This document shows, in pieces, positions 44,801 to 53,747 of a stretch of 64,000 nt of DNA. Position 1 is the stretch's first letter; each line of letters starts with the position of its first letter. The position numbers and the translations under genes were made by a program. The notes under the pieces were generated by a model. It saw nothing but the letters and a program-made list of their open reading frames with translations. It ran no database searches and was not told where the DNA came from. Source of the stretch: a virus; IMG/VR virus record IMGVR_UViG_3300042387_000725, positions 1-64,000 of that record. One strand, 5' to 3'.

Positions 44801-46831
44801 TTAATATAGTTTAATCTCACATGCATCTGTGCTGCAATATGCTTCACCCTGTGCTTCAAGATTTTCAACTCCATCATAAATAGCAGACCAGTCAATCTTA
44901 CCAATTATTCCAACATATGCGTTGTATTCTTCTCTTGTGATTTCAGTATAAGGTTGCTGAGGATATGTTTGATTTCCCATTGGAAGGAATGATACTGCTT
45001 TTAGCTGTCCTTCGTACATATGAAGGGCAGGAGCAATAAACTTGGCCTCAGTTTCTTTATCAAATGAAAGTGTCACAGAAACACCATTATCTGACCAGTA
45101 CTTCTGAGCAGTTGCTGCCAAACCAATTTTCTCAAATAGACTAACATTTTTTTCAGCACGTGGGTGACCAGACGCTACTGGGAAATACACTACTTGAGTA
45201 TTTGCTGATACTAAATCTCTTTCAATTTTATATCCCGCTGCTTTAAACAAATGAAGCATTGGATCTTGGTCTCCAAAACGAATAGCACGAAGATAGAATG
45301 CTCCTCCTGGGCCCCAGTGAACCCCTGGAGTTGCACCAGACAGTAGTGATACAGATCCTGATGGCTTAACGGTTGTCACACGAATTGACTCACGAACACA
45401 TAGCCATTCTGAATATTGCTTGTCATAGCTACGAATCTTTTTGTATCCTTCATCCATCCACTCACGAGTTATTGGCAAACCATTTTTATCAGCAAATGAG
45501 GCAATTCCTGTAAGGGATGTACCAATACGACGATTACGCTGCATAATTCCGTTTGTAGTTGGCCAGTGTGTTGGAAGAAGTGTTACAGTCTTTCCGTAAA
45601 GATATGCAAACTTCAATGTCTTAAGAAAGTCTTCCTTAGAATCATGACGATTTAGGTGAACTTCTACAAGAGTACAAAGTTCGTACGATTCCAATGGCTG
45701 CTCTGCACAAGGATTAAAGCCCATTACACGATAGTCTTTTCCGTCTGCAGGATCAGCAAGGCGACCATAATTACGAGCAACATCAAGCCAAATAAAACCT
45801 GGCTCTCCGTTATCTTTAATAAGGTCTACGTAGTCTTCATACTTTGTTCCGACTGTTGCAGAGATAGAGTTATTACTCATCCATGCCCAACCTGGTTTTT
45901 CTGGATCATATGAGTTACGTTCTGGAAATACTTCTGGATTCTTAAGATTAATAAAGTCTTCATCTTCTGGAGTACCAAGTGCTAGTGTTGCAGAACGACG
46001 AACATTTCCAGAAACAACACATGTTCCAATAAGATTAATGATATCTGTAATTGCACGTGAGTCAAGGTTTTCCCCTGCTCTTCCTCCAATTACTTTATCA
46101 ATTCTATTATGTAAATCAATTAGTGGTTGTGGTCCAGATGCTACTCCGCCAAACCCCTTAATTGGTGCACCTAATGGGCGAATCTCAGAATAATCAAACT
46201 TTTGAATATTTTGATTTTGACGAAGGTATGAGTTTAAAAGCATTTTTACTGACTCTACCCAGCCTTCACGAGTATCAGGAATAACATAGGTATTTACAGG
46301 CTCTGTAGGGCTGTAGATAGGCATTTCTTTATCTTGACCTAATGTATCAAACCCTACTCCAATACCCAGCATAAGGGCATCCATAACCCACGAGAACAGG
46401 GCTCCTGGGTCATTGCGGTCAATATCTCTAGTAGATACCATTGCACAGTTTTGAAGGGCTGCAGAGTTACGCTTCTCCATAGTCATAGGAGTTCCAAATG
46501 TCCACATACCACGACCTGGGGGTGTCCACTTTAATTCAAACATTCTTTGAAAGGCTTCTTGTGCTGACTTCTGTGCCTTATTATCATTCCAAGGCAAACG
46601 ATTCTCTTTGGCATGGTTCTTCTGTACTGAGTACATTCCTTCAATTACACGCTTACAAACCTCATGCCATCTTTCTTTTGTTCCATCTTCCTTCACACGG
46701 GAATATGTACGAATAAACGTAATTTCTCCAAGTGAGTTAGATCCTGCATCTTGATATCCAAACGGAGCTGGAAGTGTTGAATATTTATTTACAAAATCTT
46801 CTGTTAAACGAAAAGAAAATATATCTGACAT
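44801..46831 (-). CDS. nrdJ: Class II (B12-dependent) ribonucleotide reductase
   Basis: This 676-residue enzyme reduces ribonucleotides to deoxyribonucleotides using adenosylcobalamin, so it needs no oxygen and no partner subunit. It resembles the monomeric Lactobacillus RTPR type. It has NCAMVSTRD, GTCVVSGNVRRSA, the active-site motif NPCAEQPLESYELC with the thiyl Cys and its partner 11 residues later, and C-terminal YCSTDAC whose two cysteines shuttle electrons. Length and cysteine pattern look intact. It follows a promoter with a 5' hairpin and AAAGG before ATG. Confidence 0.95.
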   Translation of the reverse strand: MSDIFSFRLTEDFVNKYSTLPAPFGYQDAGSNSLGEITFIRTYSRVKEDGTKERWHEVCKRVIEGMYSVQKNHAKENRLPWNDNKAQKSAQEAFQRMFELKWTPPGRGMWTFGTPMTMEKRNSAALQNCAMVSTRDIDRNDPGALFSWVMDALMLGIGVGFDTLGQDKEMPIYSPTEPVNTYVIPDTREGWVESVKMLLNSYLRQNQNIQKFDYSEIRPLGAPIKGFGGVASGPQPLIDLHNRIDKVIGGRAGENLDSRAITDIINLIGTCVVSGNVRRSATLALGTPEDEDFINLKNPEVFPERNSYDPEKPGWAWMSNNSISATVGTKYEDYVDLIKDNGEPGFIWLDVARNYGRLADPADGKDYRVMGFNPCAEQPLESYELCTLVEVHLNRHDSKEDFLKTLKFAYLYGKTVTLLPTHWPTTNGIMQRNRRIGTSLTGIASFADKNGLPITREWMDEGYKKIRSYDKQYSEWLCVRESIRVTTVKPSGSVSLLSGATPGVHWGPGGAFYLRAIRFGDQDPMLHLFKAAGYKIERDLVSANTQVVYFPVASGHPRAEKNVSLFEKIGLAATAQKYWSDNGVSVTLSFDKETEAKFIAPALHMYEGQLKAVSFLPMGNQTYPQQPYTEITREEYNAYVGIIGKIDWSAIYDGVENLEAQGEAYCSTDACEIKLY

Positions 46832-46862
46832 TTTAAACCTTTCAAAGTTAAATTAAGCTGAG

Positions 46863-46883
46863 TACTTCATGTTTTCTGAAGTA
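46863..46883 (-). promoter_or_regulatory. 5' stem-loop of the reductase mRNA
   Basis: TACTTCA and TGAAGTA form a perfect 7-bp inverted repeat with a seven-base loop. It begins 8 nt after the -10 box, at the predicted 5' end of the transcript, so it may protect the mRNA or act as an operator. Confidence 0.55.
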
Positions 46884-46890
46884 GTCTCTA

Positions 46891-46899
46891 AGTATAACA
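46891..46899 (-). promoter_or_regulatory. Promoter of the ribonucleotide reductase gene
   Basis: The minus strand reads TGTTATACT inside GTGTTATACTTAGA, a 14-nt core shared with the plus-strand lysozyme promoter. TTAAAA lies 17 nt upstream as a weak -35. The leader to ATG is about 50 nt. Confidence 0.7.
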
Positions 46900-46979
46900 C
46901 AACTTTTGTTTTATTTTAAGCACAAAATAAAAAGTCTAAATGATTACATGATAGTAGAGCTTTAGATTTACAATAGTTG

Positions 46980-47648
46980 TTATCTAAACATTGTATTATT
47001 TATATGGCTAATGTTTATACTATTTACATTAAAATGTTTAGGCAATGATGATACCCACAAAATAGACTGAGCAAGATCATTTGCGGTCAGTGCATCATTT
47101 TTCTTTTCTGCCTGAGTATCAATTGTTCCAGGACATATCTCAGTAATCTTAATGCCATATGCTGGAAACTCTAGTCTCATTGTTTCCAATAATCCAATTT
47201 CTCCCCTTTTAGCATTTGTATAGTTACCGCCACCAGGATAGGGAACGTTTCCACCTATTGATGTTACAAAAATTATTGTTGGAGAATTTGATCTTTGCAT
47301 ACAAGGTACAAATAGCTGAGAAATATACATTGGGCCAGTTACGTTTATGTCATAAGCTCTTCTAAAGTTTTCTGGAGTTTCATTAATAATTTGTGTTGGC
47401 CCAGCTCCTCCACCTGCATTATTTACTAAAAGATCAAGCGTAATGTCTTTGTATTTTTCAAAGAATAACTCTATGGCTTTTGAGTCTGTTATATCTAGTT
47501 GATAAACCTCAACGTTATCAGATACAAGATCAGATACCTTAGATAGGTCTCTTGAAACAGCAATAACCTTGTAACCATTTTCAGATAGTAGTTTTACTGT
47601 TTCTAGTCCAACGCCCTTGCTTGCCCCAGTTACAATTGCTGTTTTCAA
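46980..47648 (-). CDS. Short-chain dehydrogenase/reductase
   Basis: This 222-residue Rossmann oxidoreductase has all the classical SDR signatures: the nucleotide-binding TGASKGVG (7-14), NNAGG (76-80), the catalytic Ser130, and Y143-x3-K147 (YTNAK). Substrate is unknown; SDRs act on sugars, lipids and steroids. Translation must start at TTG (47648), since an in-frame TAA precedes it directly. It is the last gene of the modification island, so it might act on a carbonyl or sugar linked to that pathway, but this is only context. Confidence 0.9.
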   Translation of the reverse strand: MKTAIVTGASKGVGLETVKLLSENGYKVIAVSRDLSKVSDLVSDNVEVYQLDITDSKAIELFFEKYKDITLDLLVNNAGGGAGPTQIINETPENFRRAYDINVTGPMYISQLFVPCMQRSNSPTIIFVTSIGGNVPYPGGGNYTNAKRGEIGLLETMRLEFPAYGIKITEICPGTIDTQAEKKNDALTANDLAQSILWVSSLPKHFNVNSINISHINNTMFR

Positions 47649-48383
47649 TTACATACTCTGATTTTTATTAATGTCCATATTGTTATGAATCCAATGGCCA
47701 GGTATCATATACTTAACCCCAGATTTTACAATATGGGCTGTATGAAAATACGGTGGAAATGCTGGAAATATAATAACACTATTTTCTTTTGGCTTTAGCC
47801 CAAAATCAATTGCTTTATTTTCAACAGATATATCATAGTCTAAATCTACAGCTGGTGCTGATCCTTTAGAAAAACCGTCAGCACTAGTCCATCCTCCATC
47901 ATAATCCTTTAACTGGAAAGATATTTCTCCGCCTTCACAGTCATCATTTAGATACATAACTAGAGAGTATCTTAAAGTTTTGTCTCCATCTAGTTGGTCA
48001 AAATGTGCACCCATTCCCATTCCAGTGTTGTATTTCTTTATATTAAAGGTTGGAAAAAGTCTTGGCTCATCAAAATCACCCAATGAAGAAGCATAGTCCT
48101 TACATACATTGTACATTGTAGTCATGATAGCGTCATATATATATTTGCTTTTTTCCGCTACCTCACCAGTAAGGTTATTTATCGCATTGATGTCAAAAGT
48201 TTTTGTCTCTCCATAAATAAAAGTTTTATCGTTAGAAGAAGTCCAGGGATTCCAAACGTTTACCCCTGACTCTGTGTATTGCTCAAGAGTATCTAACTCT
48301 TTCCATACTTTTTTAAAAGTATCAAAGTCTTCAATAGCATCAGTGTAGTAGTATACTTTTGGGTCTAGTTTTTCTTTATTCAT
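47649..48383 (-). CDS. 2OG-Fe(II) dioxygenase 1 (prolyl 4-hydroxylase-like)
   Basis: This 244-residue double-stranded beta-helix oxygenase uses 2-oxoglutarate, O2 and Fe(II) to hydroxylate a substrate. Its iron triad is intact: H127-x-D129 (GAHFDQ) and H214, with K224 to bind the 2-oxoglutarate carboxylate (SGVKYM). LVMYLNDDCEGGEISF is the strand pattern seen in all seven copies. Substrate unknown. It is the most diverged in length, with an insertion before the distal His. Confidence 0.9.
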   Translation of the reverse strand: MNKEKLDPKVYYYTDAIEDFDTFKKVWKELDTLEQYTESGVNVWNPWTSSNDKTFIYGETKTFDINAINNLTGEVAEKSKYIYDAIMTTMYNVCKDYASSLGDFDEPRLFPTFNIKKYNTGMGMGAHFDQLDGDKTLRYSLVMYLNDDCEGGEISFQLKDYDGGWTSADGFSKGSAPAVDLDYDISVENKAIDFGLKPKENSVIIFPAFPPYFHTAHIVKSGVKYMIPGHWIHNNMDINKNQSM

Positions 48384-48394
48384 ATTTTTCTCCT

Positions 48395-49054
48395 CTAGTA
48401 CTTGTTATTAACGTAAAAATCTTTTACTTTTATAAAGGCTGTAATGACATGTCTTATTGGACCATCCCCCACATGCTTTACTCCATGCTCATGTTCTGGG
48501 TCACCTGGAAAAACAAGCAATGACCCTGGTTTTGGTCTTAACGTGATGTCAAAATTTTTAAAGAAAAGTTCTCCATCAGAATAATTTTCATTAATATATA
48601 GGATTGCAGCATATCTAATAGATGGGTCTGTGTCTTGATCCACATGAGATTTTAATTCAACACCAGTTTGCATTCTTTGTATAGTTCCCATGCCACCTAC
48701 TATTAAATTTTCATCTGCTCTTTTAACTAAATCTTGTATTCTTTCTTGAAGTACTCTAGCTATATCATATTGCTGAATTTCAAGAATTTTATCATCCCAT
48801 CCTTTAGTAACTTCATATTTGCCTTCATCAACTAGCTTTTGAACATCCGTTGTACCAAATTTTTCTAAACAAAACTCAGCCAAACTTTTCTGATAAGCAA
48901 CGTGCCACTCTGTTTCTTCTGTGGAGTTAATTATGTCTAATACTTGATGCAGTTCTTCTTTAGAGATAAAATCTTCTACTAGCAAAATGCTATCTGAAAT
49001 ATCTACAACGCTATAGTTGTCCTCAATAAGTTCTTTTCTTAAGAAACTACTCAT
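48395..49054 (-). CDS. 2OG-Fe(II) dioxygenase 2
   Basis: This 219-residue protein has HVD at 137-139 and a distal His at about 190 in the run EHEHG, with R201 as the likely 2-oxoglutarate ligand. Facial triad and fold signature (AAILYINENYSDGELFF, RPKPGSLLVFPGD) are complete. It overlaps the third dioxygenase gene by 8 bp. Compared with its neighbours the distal region is slightly rearranged (VGDGPIRHV). Substrate unknown. Confidence 0.88.
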   Translation of the reverse strand: MSSFLRKELIEDNYSVVDISDSILLVEDFISKEELHQVLDIINSTEETEWHVAYQKSLAEFCLEKFGTTDVQKLVDEGKYEVTKGWDDKILEIQQYDIARVLQERIQDLVKRADENLIVGGMGTIQRMQTGVELKSHVDQDTDPSIRYAAILYINENYSDGELFFKNFDITLRPKPGSLLVFPGDPEHEHGVKHVGDGPIRHVITAFIKVKDFYVNNKY

Positions 49055-49805
49055 TGCGATTTAACTCCTCTATCTTATACTTATTACCATCTTTATCTAT
49101 TTTATAGCCCTTTTTAATAAGGTCCTGCCACTCTGCTCTTTCAATCTCTTGCTGTTCTCTTGTTGCTTTCATTTCTGCTGCCCAAGCATCTCTTAGCTCT
49201 TGCGGATAAGCATCTTCTTCTCTGTCATCCCAGAATGAACCTATGGTGTATCTTACTCCGCTTTCAATTAAAGTAACTTCATGCATATTGTTAAAGCCAC
49301 CGTCAAAGACAGCAAGCATTCCAACTTTTGGCTCAATTTCTATTTCTTGTCCTGGGAATCTTAATAGTCCACCTTTAAAATTATCATTTAGATAAAGGAA
49401 CCCAGCATATCTACTTCTTGTAAATGCGCCAGAGTTTCCTTCAGCATCAGTATTGTCTGAGTGTACTCTTGCGTATGCTCCAGGTTCCCATTTTTGTGTG
49501 TGATATCCAATTTTACAAATTGTTTTTGGATCAAGATCGTGAACTGAAGCAATTGCTTCTGGCATTGTTTTTTCAATGTCTGAAAAAATAGTTGGAGATA
49601 ATCCAGCATCAAGTACCTCTTGATCGTTATCTTGTGGAAGAACAGAAGAATATGATTCATAAAATGAAATAGGCATCCATGACAACTTTCCACCTTCTGC
49701 TTGAGCATCAAGTGCCTGAATCATTTTTTTACAATCTTCATCACTAATAAAGTTTTCATAAATAACAATATCTTTTGTGATTCTTTTTTTATTGTTTAGA
49801 TTCAT
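49047..49805 (-). CDS. 2OG-Fe(II) dioxygenase 3
   Basis: This 252-residue protein shows H115-x-D117 (ARVHSDN), H175 (NMHEV) and R185 (SGVRYT). FLYLNDNFKGGLLRFPG matches the prolyl-hydroxylase-like strand block. The last 45 residues are a charged helix (EMKATREQQEIERAEWQDLIKKG) absent from the others and perhaps a partner-binding tail. ATGA overlap couples it to the next copy. Confidence 0.9.
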   Translation of the reverse strand: MNLNNKKRITKDIVIYENFISDEDCKKMIQALDAQAEGGKLSWMPISFYESYSSVLPQDNDQEVLDAGLSPTIFSDIEKTMPEAIASVHDLDPKTICKIGYHTQKWEPGAYARVHSDNTDAEGNSGAFTRSRYAGFLYLNDNFKGGLLRFPGQEIEIEPKVGMLAVFDGGFNNMHEVTLIESGVRYTIGSFWDDREEDAYPQELRDAWAAEMKATREQQEIERAEWQDLIKKGYKIDKDGNKYKIEELNRNE

Positions 49806-50668
49806 TTTATCCTTCTTTCTTTGTCAGCGCTAATTTTATTTGGATTATCTAGTCTAAATTCTTCTATAATAGATGGTTGCATTTCTGCCCAAACTTCTTT
49901 ACCAAACTCTTTTTCTTTTTCAAACCACTCAGGACTGCCTACAGAATATTTCATCCAATACATTCTAGAAAGATACTTGTTTGCTCCCGTTGCAGGCATT
50001 ACGCCATGTATGTAAACAGATCCATTTTTTGTTAATACATCTGGGTGACCTGATGGGAAAATCAAAAAATCTCCAGCCTTTGGCTTATACATGTATGCTT
50101 CACCATCAACAATAAAGTCTATCTCTCCACCTTCATAGTCGTCATTAAAATAACAAAGAGCAGTTATTGCAAACTTATACCCTGGACTTGTTATTGGCTC
50201 ACGAATATAATCAGAATGATAGGTCATTGCTAGTGGGTCTTCAATATCTGTTTTATATCTTGCTATAGATGGTCCAGTCATTTGCCATTCTTCCATAAGT
50301 TGACCATTATTTGCTAATACCGTTTTTGTTTTGTCAAGTTCTATACCATTACGTAAAGCATAGTCTTCAGTAGCTAAATAAAAATTTTTAAAAAGTTCAA
50401 GGATTGCAAGCTTTTGAAGTTCTTGTTTTTCTGTTTTTGTTTCTATTTCCTCAATTAAGTCAATTCTTAAATTAGATTGGTAACCCTTAAACATAGGACT
50501 TAAATATTCTCCGAAATGAGCCCATTGAGTCCATGGACTAAAAATACCATCTTCTTCTCCTGTAGAATTTTTTAACAACTCATAGGTTTGTTCTATATTC
50601 TTAAAAAGATTTTTATATACAAATATTTTAGGATATATTTCAATGGCTTCTAAAGTATTTTGACTCAT
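49802..50668 (-). CDS. 2OG-Fe(II) dioxygenase 4
   Basis: From the ATG at 50668 (ATGA overlap with the upstream gene) this encodes 288 residues, the longest copy. H151-x-D153 (TYHSDYI), H221 (YIHGV) and K231 form the active site. CYFNDDYEGGEIDF is nearly the consensus of the family. An extra N-terminal half, with TKTEKQELQKLAILELFKNFYLATEDYAL, may form a substrate cover. A longer frame begins upstream at 50716 but overlaps the neighbour by 52 bp. Confidence 0.9.
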   Translation of the reverse strand: MSQNTLEAIEIYPKIFVYKNLFKNIEQTYELLKNSTGEEDGIFSPWTQWAHFGEYLSPMFKGYQSNLRIDLIEEIETKTEKQELQKLAILELFKNFYLATEDYALRNGIELDKTKTVLANNGQLMEEWQMTGPSIARYKTDIEDPLAMTYHSDYIREPITSPGYKFAITALCYFNDDYEGGEIDFIVDGEAYMYKPKAGDFLIFPSGHPDVLTKNGSVYIHGVMPATGANKYLSRMYWMKYSVGSPEWFEKEKEFGKEVWAEMQPSIIEEFRLDNPNKISADKERRIK

Positions 50669-51345
50669 GGCTTTCTGTCTCCTGTATGTGCCGTAATTTC
50701 CCAAAAAAATGGACATGTAAATCTTAATCCACTTTTTATTTCACTTACTCCATGGATATAGTTTTTATCTCCTGGGAAAAAATAAGCAGCACCTTTCTTA
50801 GGTTTAAATTGCACACCTTGCAGAGGAAAATATAATTCTCCCCCTTCATAATCATCATTTAAATAAAACAAACTTGAAAGATCATAGTTTGGAAAATCAT
50901 TTGGAAGTCCAGCATCTGGTCCTTCATGAAGTTCTTTGTCTGCATGAGGCTTTTGAAATTGCCCTGGAAGCCATTTAACAATTGTAGTTCCAGTTGGTAC
51001 AACTTCTACCTTATAAAAATCTTCAACAATTGGTTTTAGTCTTTGAAATAAACCAGCTATAACTGGGGCAATTCTAGGATCATTTTTGTCAAGACTAGGA
51101 GTTGTTGCTACTCTATCTTTCCAGTAGTCTGAGTCATATACAACAGTGCCGTTTTCATTTACATGGCTTTGTGTTACATCCCAGATAGTTAGAGATTTTG
51201 CTGCTTTTTCTAAAAACTCAATCTCTTCTTCAGTCATGAAGTTTTCTAGCTCTACAATCATGTCTTTGCTGTCTCCAAACCATCCAGATGGGGTTATTGA
51301 CGGAGATCTTTTTACTACTGTATATTCATCTTTGTTTTGTTCCAT
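50665..51345 (-). CDS. 2OG-Fe(II) dioxygenase 5
   Basis: This 226-residue protein has H134-x-D136 (KPHADKE), H198 (YIHGVSEIKSG) and R208. YLNDDYEGGELYFP and PKKGAAYFFPGD are classic for phage prolyl-hydroxylase-like enzymes. Its own promoter lies 6 nt before the ATG, so it can start a transcript for copies 5 to 1. Confidence 0.92.
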   Translation of the reverse strand: MEQNKDEYTVVKRSPSITPSGWFGDSKDMIVELENFMTEEEIEFLEKAAKSLTIWDVTQSHVNENGTVVYDSDYWKDRVATTPSLDKNDPRIAPVIAGLFQRLKPIVEDFYKVEVVPTGTTIVKWLPGQFQKPHADKELHEGPDAGLPNDFPNYDLSSLFYLNDDYEGGELYFPLQGVQFKPKKGAAYFFPGDKNYIHGVSEIKSGLRFTCPFFWEITAHTGDRKP

Positions 51346-51347
51346 TT

Positions 51348-52070
51348 TTATATTATATCATCCTTCGTATTATCTATTACTCCAAGCTTTATGGTTTTAG
51401 CCTCATGGCTACCCAAAGATTCACCTTTTTCATTTACTGCATTTCTATACCAGTCTGTCCATTTTCCTACCTTGTTAATTTCTTGTGCTGCATCTCCATA
51501 AGATTTATTTGCTGCTTGTTTTTTTCCATCTGGATCCGTGTATTTGTTAATTTGAATAACAGTATTATTTAAGCTTGTTAAAGAGATAGGAATTATTGTT
51601 GCAAGTGGGGTTCCTGCCTTTATTGTTGTAATTTTATTTGCTGCTTTTGCTTTTGCTTTAATTGCTAATGGCAGAGGATTGTCATAAAAAGATGTACTTA
51701 TAACGTTAGACATAGTTTCAAACTCGTCGCTATAATAATTGACTGGATTTATTGTAATAATGCTAAAATTTTCTTCTGTTCTAAAGTATAGACCAGTATC
51801 AAAACTTATTGATGACTGACCTCTTCCAGAATAAGCTCTATCTGGTCCAAAAACTTTTACATTGTCTGGACGCTCACTATTGATCCCATCCCACTCAAAA
51901 CATACATCTTGTTTACAAAAAATACTCCAACCAATTGAATTTGCCTGTGTTACAGGAAAACAATGGTATGCATGTTTTTCTGATGAGACATCCATCCAGT
52001 CTCTCTTAATAGACATAGGAGAAATATCAAATAAAGAGTGTGAGTCTTTTTCAATTATAACATTTATCAT
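51348..52070 (-). CDS. DUF6065-like protein A
   Basis: This 240-residue protein has AYHCFPVTQANSIGWSIFCKQDVCFEWDG, then FSIITINPVNYY and IKAGTPLATIIPI. The last pattern recurs in the other DUF6065-like protein of this cluster, and the two appear to be diverged paralogues. I recall this family (DUF6065) beside dioxygenase genes in phages. No catalytic site is evident. It overlaps its upstream neighbour as TAATG. It may be a partner, substrate carrier or scaffold of the modification system. Confidence 0.6.
   Translation of the reverse strand: MINVIIEKDSHSLFDISPMSIKRDWMDVSSEKHAYHCFPVTQANSIGWSIFCKQDVCFEWDGINSERPDNVKVFGPDRAYSGRGQSSISFDTGLYFRTEENFSIITINPVNYYSDEFETMSNVISTSFYDNPLPLAIKAKAKAANKITTIKAGTPLATIIPISLTSLNNTVIQINKYTDPDGKKQAANKSYGDAAQEINKVGKWTDWYRNAVNEKGESLGSHEAKTIKLGVIDNTKDDII
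51352..51360 (-). promoter_or_regulatory. Leaderless-type extended -10 promoter for dioxygenase 5
   Basis: The minus strand reads TGATATAAT, then ATAAAA, then the ATG at 51345. The 6-nt gap puts the expected transcription start at the A of the start codon. Confidence 0.6.
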
Positions 52071-52726
52071 TAGTCTGCCTCTGCGCTATACATTTCTGGA
52101 GTATGAAACTTTTTACTGTAATCAAGCATTGTAACAATAGAGTACTTGAGTCCAGATGTTACTGGCATTGCCTGATGAGGATACATGTAGTTTGATGGAA
52201 ACACAAAAAGATCTCCTGCTTCTGGCTTAACCTTTAGGTTTTGAAGTCTAAAGAATAACTCTCCACCCTCATAGTCATCATTTGGATATCCTACAAGTGA
52301 TACAGTACAGTTATATGAGAATCCATGATCATGGTGTTCCATAAAGTGCTGTCCTGGACCATACTTAATAAAATTAAATGCTTCCCAATATTTTAGGTTA
52401 TGAATATTGTGCATCTTGCAATAGTCTTCTACTACTGGAGACTTAACATCGTATAGATCTTGCCATAGTGACTGAAGGTTTAAGCTTGTTTCACTTGTAT
52501 CATTTTCAATGTCTGTTTTCTTGAACTTAAAATCATTGCAATCTCTGTAGTCTGGCATTAATTGTTTATATCCAACATAGGCAGGCTGCCAACTGTATCC
52601 AGTCGTATCTCCTACTGGCTTAAGGTTTTCTTCAATTCTTTTAATTACTTCAATTTCTTTTTTAATTACACCTTTGTAACAGAATATTCCATTTCCAAGA
52701 TTTTGTTTTTCTGTCCACGTTTGCAT
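52070..52726 (-). CDS. 2OG-Fe(II) dioxygenase 6
   Basis: This 218-residue protein has H131-x-D133 (MEHHDHG), H184 (MYPHQAM) and K194 (SGLKYS). Together with copy 7 it forms a closer pair: both have FSYNC or PAYNC followed by TVS, and an identical DDYEGGE. This suggests a more recent duplication. Its gene has its own promoter, 55 nt upstream. Confidence 0.92.
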   Translation of the reverse strand: MQTWTEKQNLGNGIFCYKGVIKKEIEVIKRIEENLKPVGDTTGYSWQPAYVGYKQLMPDYRDCNDFKFKKTDIENDTSETSLNLQSLWQDLYDVKSPVVEDYCKMHNIHNLKYWEAFNFIKYGPGQHFMEHHDHGFSYNCTVSLVGYPNDDYEGGELFFRLQNLKVKPEAGDLFVFPSNYMYPHQAMPVTSGLKYSIVTMLDYSKKFHTPEMYSAEAD

Positions 52727-52781
52727 TTATTGCTCCCTCTTTATATTTTTAGACTATATTGCTATCTAACAGTTTACCATA

Positions 52782-52790
52782 TTTATAGCA
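52782..52790 (-). promoter_or_regulatory. Extended -10 promoter before dioxygenase 6
   Basis: The minus strand reads TGCTATAAA in the 74-nt gap between the radical SAM gene and dioxygenase 6. A GAGGGAG ribosome site precedes the ATG at 52726. The rest of the gap shows nothing else. Confidence 0.5.
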
Positions 52791-52800
52791 ATTATATTTA

Positions 52801-53736
52801 TTATTCCTTCCAAACTGCATGAACACAGCTTGTGCAAAAATTTTCATAAGAATTTTTAATCATATTTTTGCGTTCTTGGCTTTCCCATATTTCCTTTATT
52901 GGCTTTTCATTAATATTAGCAAATATTGTTTCAAACTCATAGTCATTGCAGCATAAGAATACATCTCCATTAGCATTTATATGTATCCAATCTTCAGTCC
53001 TACTTCCCATATTATTGCAGCCAATAACCTTGCCCTTTTTATTTATTTTATTTTTCATTATTTTACGAGTATCTAAATTTCCTGCTCTGTCAACTAAAGA
53101 TATATTTGGAAATATTCTAATTTCTGGGAATGACTCTTTCATTTGCTTAAGAGCAATTGCTGTATCTCCAGTATTATCATCTAAATTTATTTCAGGAGCA
53201 TTTTCCAATAACTCTGTATATCTAAGTGAACTTTGGTTAATTCCATTAACTTGCATTGAAATTTTTTCAACAGGAAAATTATCTATAGCGTATCTAATGT
53301 TGTCCATAACTCTTTGGTGCATTTTTTCAGGTTTACCTGTCATTTTTGACCAGGTAGCAGCATCAGCGGAAGGTGTATTAAAGTGGATTAAATCAACTAC
53401 ATCACTATATTCTTTGATAATGTCCATCTTTTCTTTTGTTAATGGAGAACCATTTGTTAGTACAACTGTTCTAACTCCATGCTCTCTAAACAAATCAAGC
53501 ATTTCTTTAAAATGCTCATAAAGCAAAACTTCGTTATAGTGTGCTGTATAAATAAAAGAAAACTGTGGATCTACAAAATCTCCAATACCAGCCTTTAGCT
53601 GTTCAAGAATAGACCTAATTGTTTCAATAGACATGGTTTTTCTACCAATTGCTGGGTTTCCATCATATGCTACAGGACAAAACCAACAACCAAGATTACA
53701 CAAACCATTAGGATCTAATTGAACTAACTTTATCAC
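52801..53736 (-). CDS. Radical SAM/SPASM enzyme
   Basis: This 311-residue enzyme carries the canonical 4Fe-4S motif CNLGCWFC (C13, C17, C20) and a radical SAM barrel with TVVLTNGSPLT. The C-terminus has a SPASM-like cysteine set (GCNN, FLCCND, FCTSC) expected to bind auxiliary Fe-S clusters. SPASM proteins commonly modify peptide or protein side chains, so it could install a C-C or C-S crosslink or epimerise residues in a virion or host protein. It begins with GTG at 53736. It is unusual in phages and here sits among seven dioxygenases. Confidence 0.9.
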   Translation of the reverse strand: MIKLVQLDPNGLCNLGCWFCPVAYDGNPAIGRKTMSIETIRSILEQLKAGIGDFVDPQFSFIYTAHYNEVLLYEHFKEMLDLFREHGVRTVVLTNGSPLTKEKMDIIKEYSDVVDLIHFNTPSADAATWSKMTGKPEKMHQRVMDNIRYAIDNFPVEKISMQVNGINQSSLRYTELLENAPEINLDDNTGDTAIALKQMKESFPEIRIFPNISLVDRAGNLDTRKIMKNKINKKGKVIGCNNMGSRTEDWIHINANGDVFLCCNDYEFETIFANINEKPIKEIWESQERKNMIKNSYENFCTSCVHAVWKE

Positions 53737-53747
53737 ATTGTTACCAT

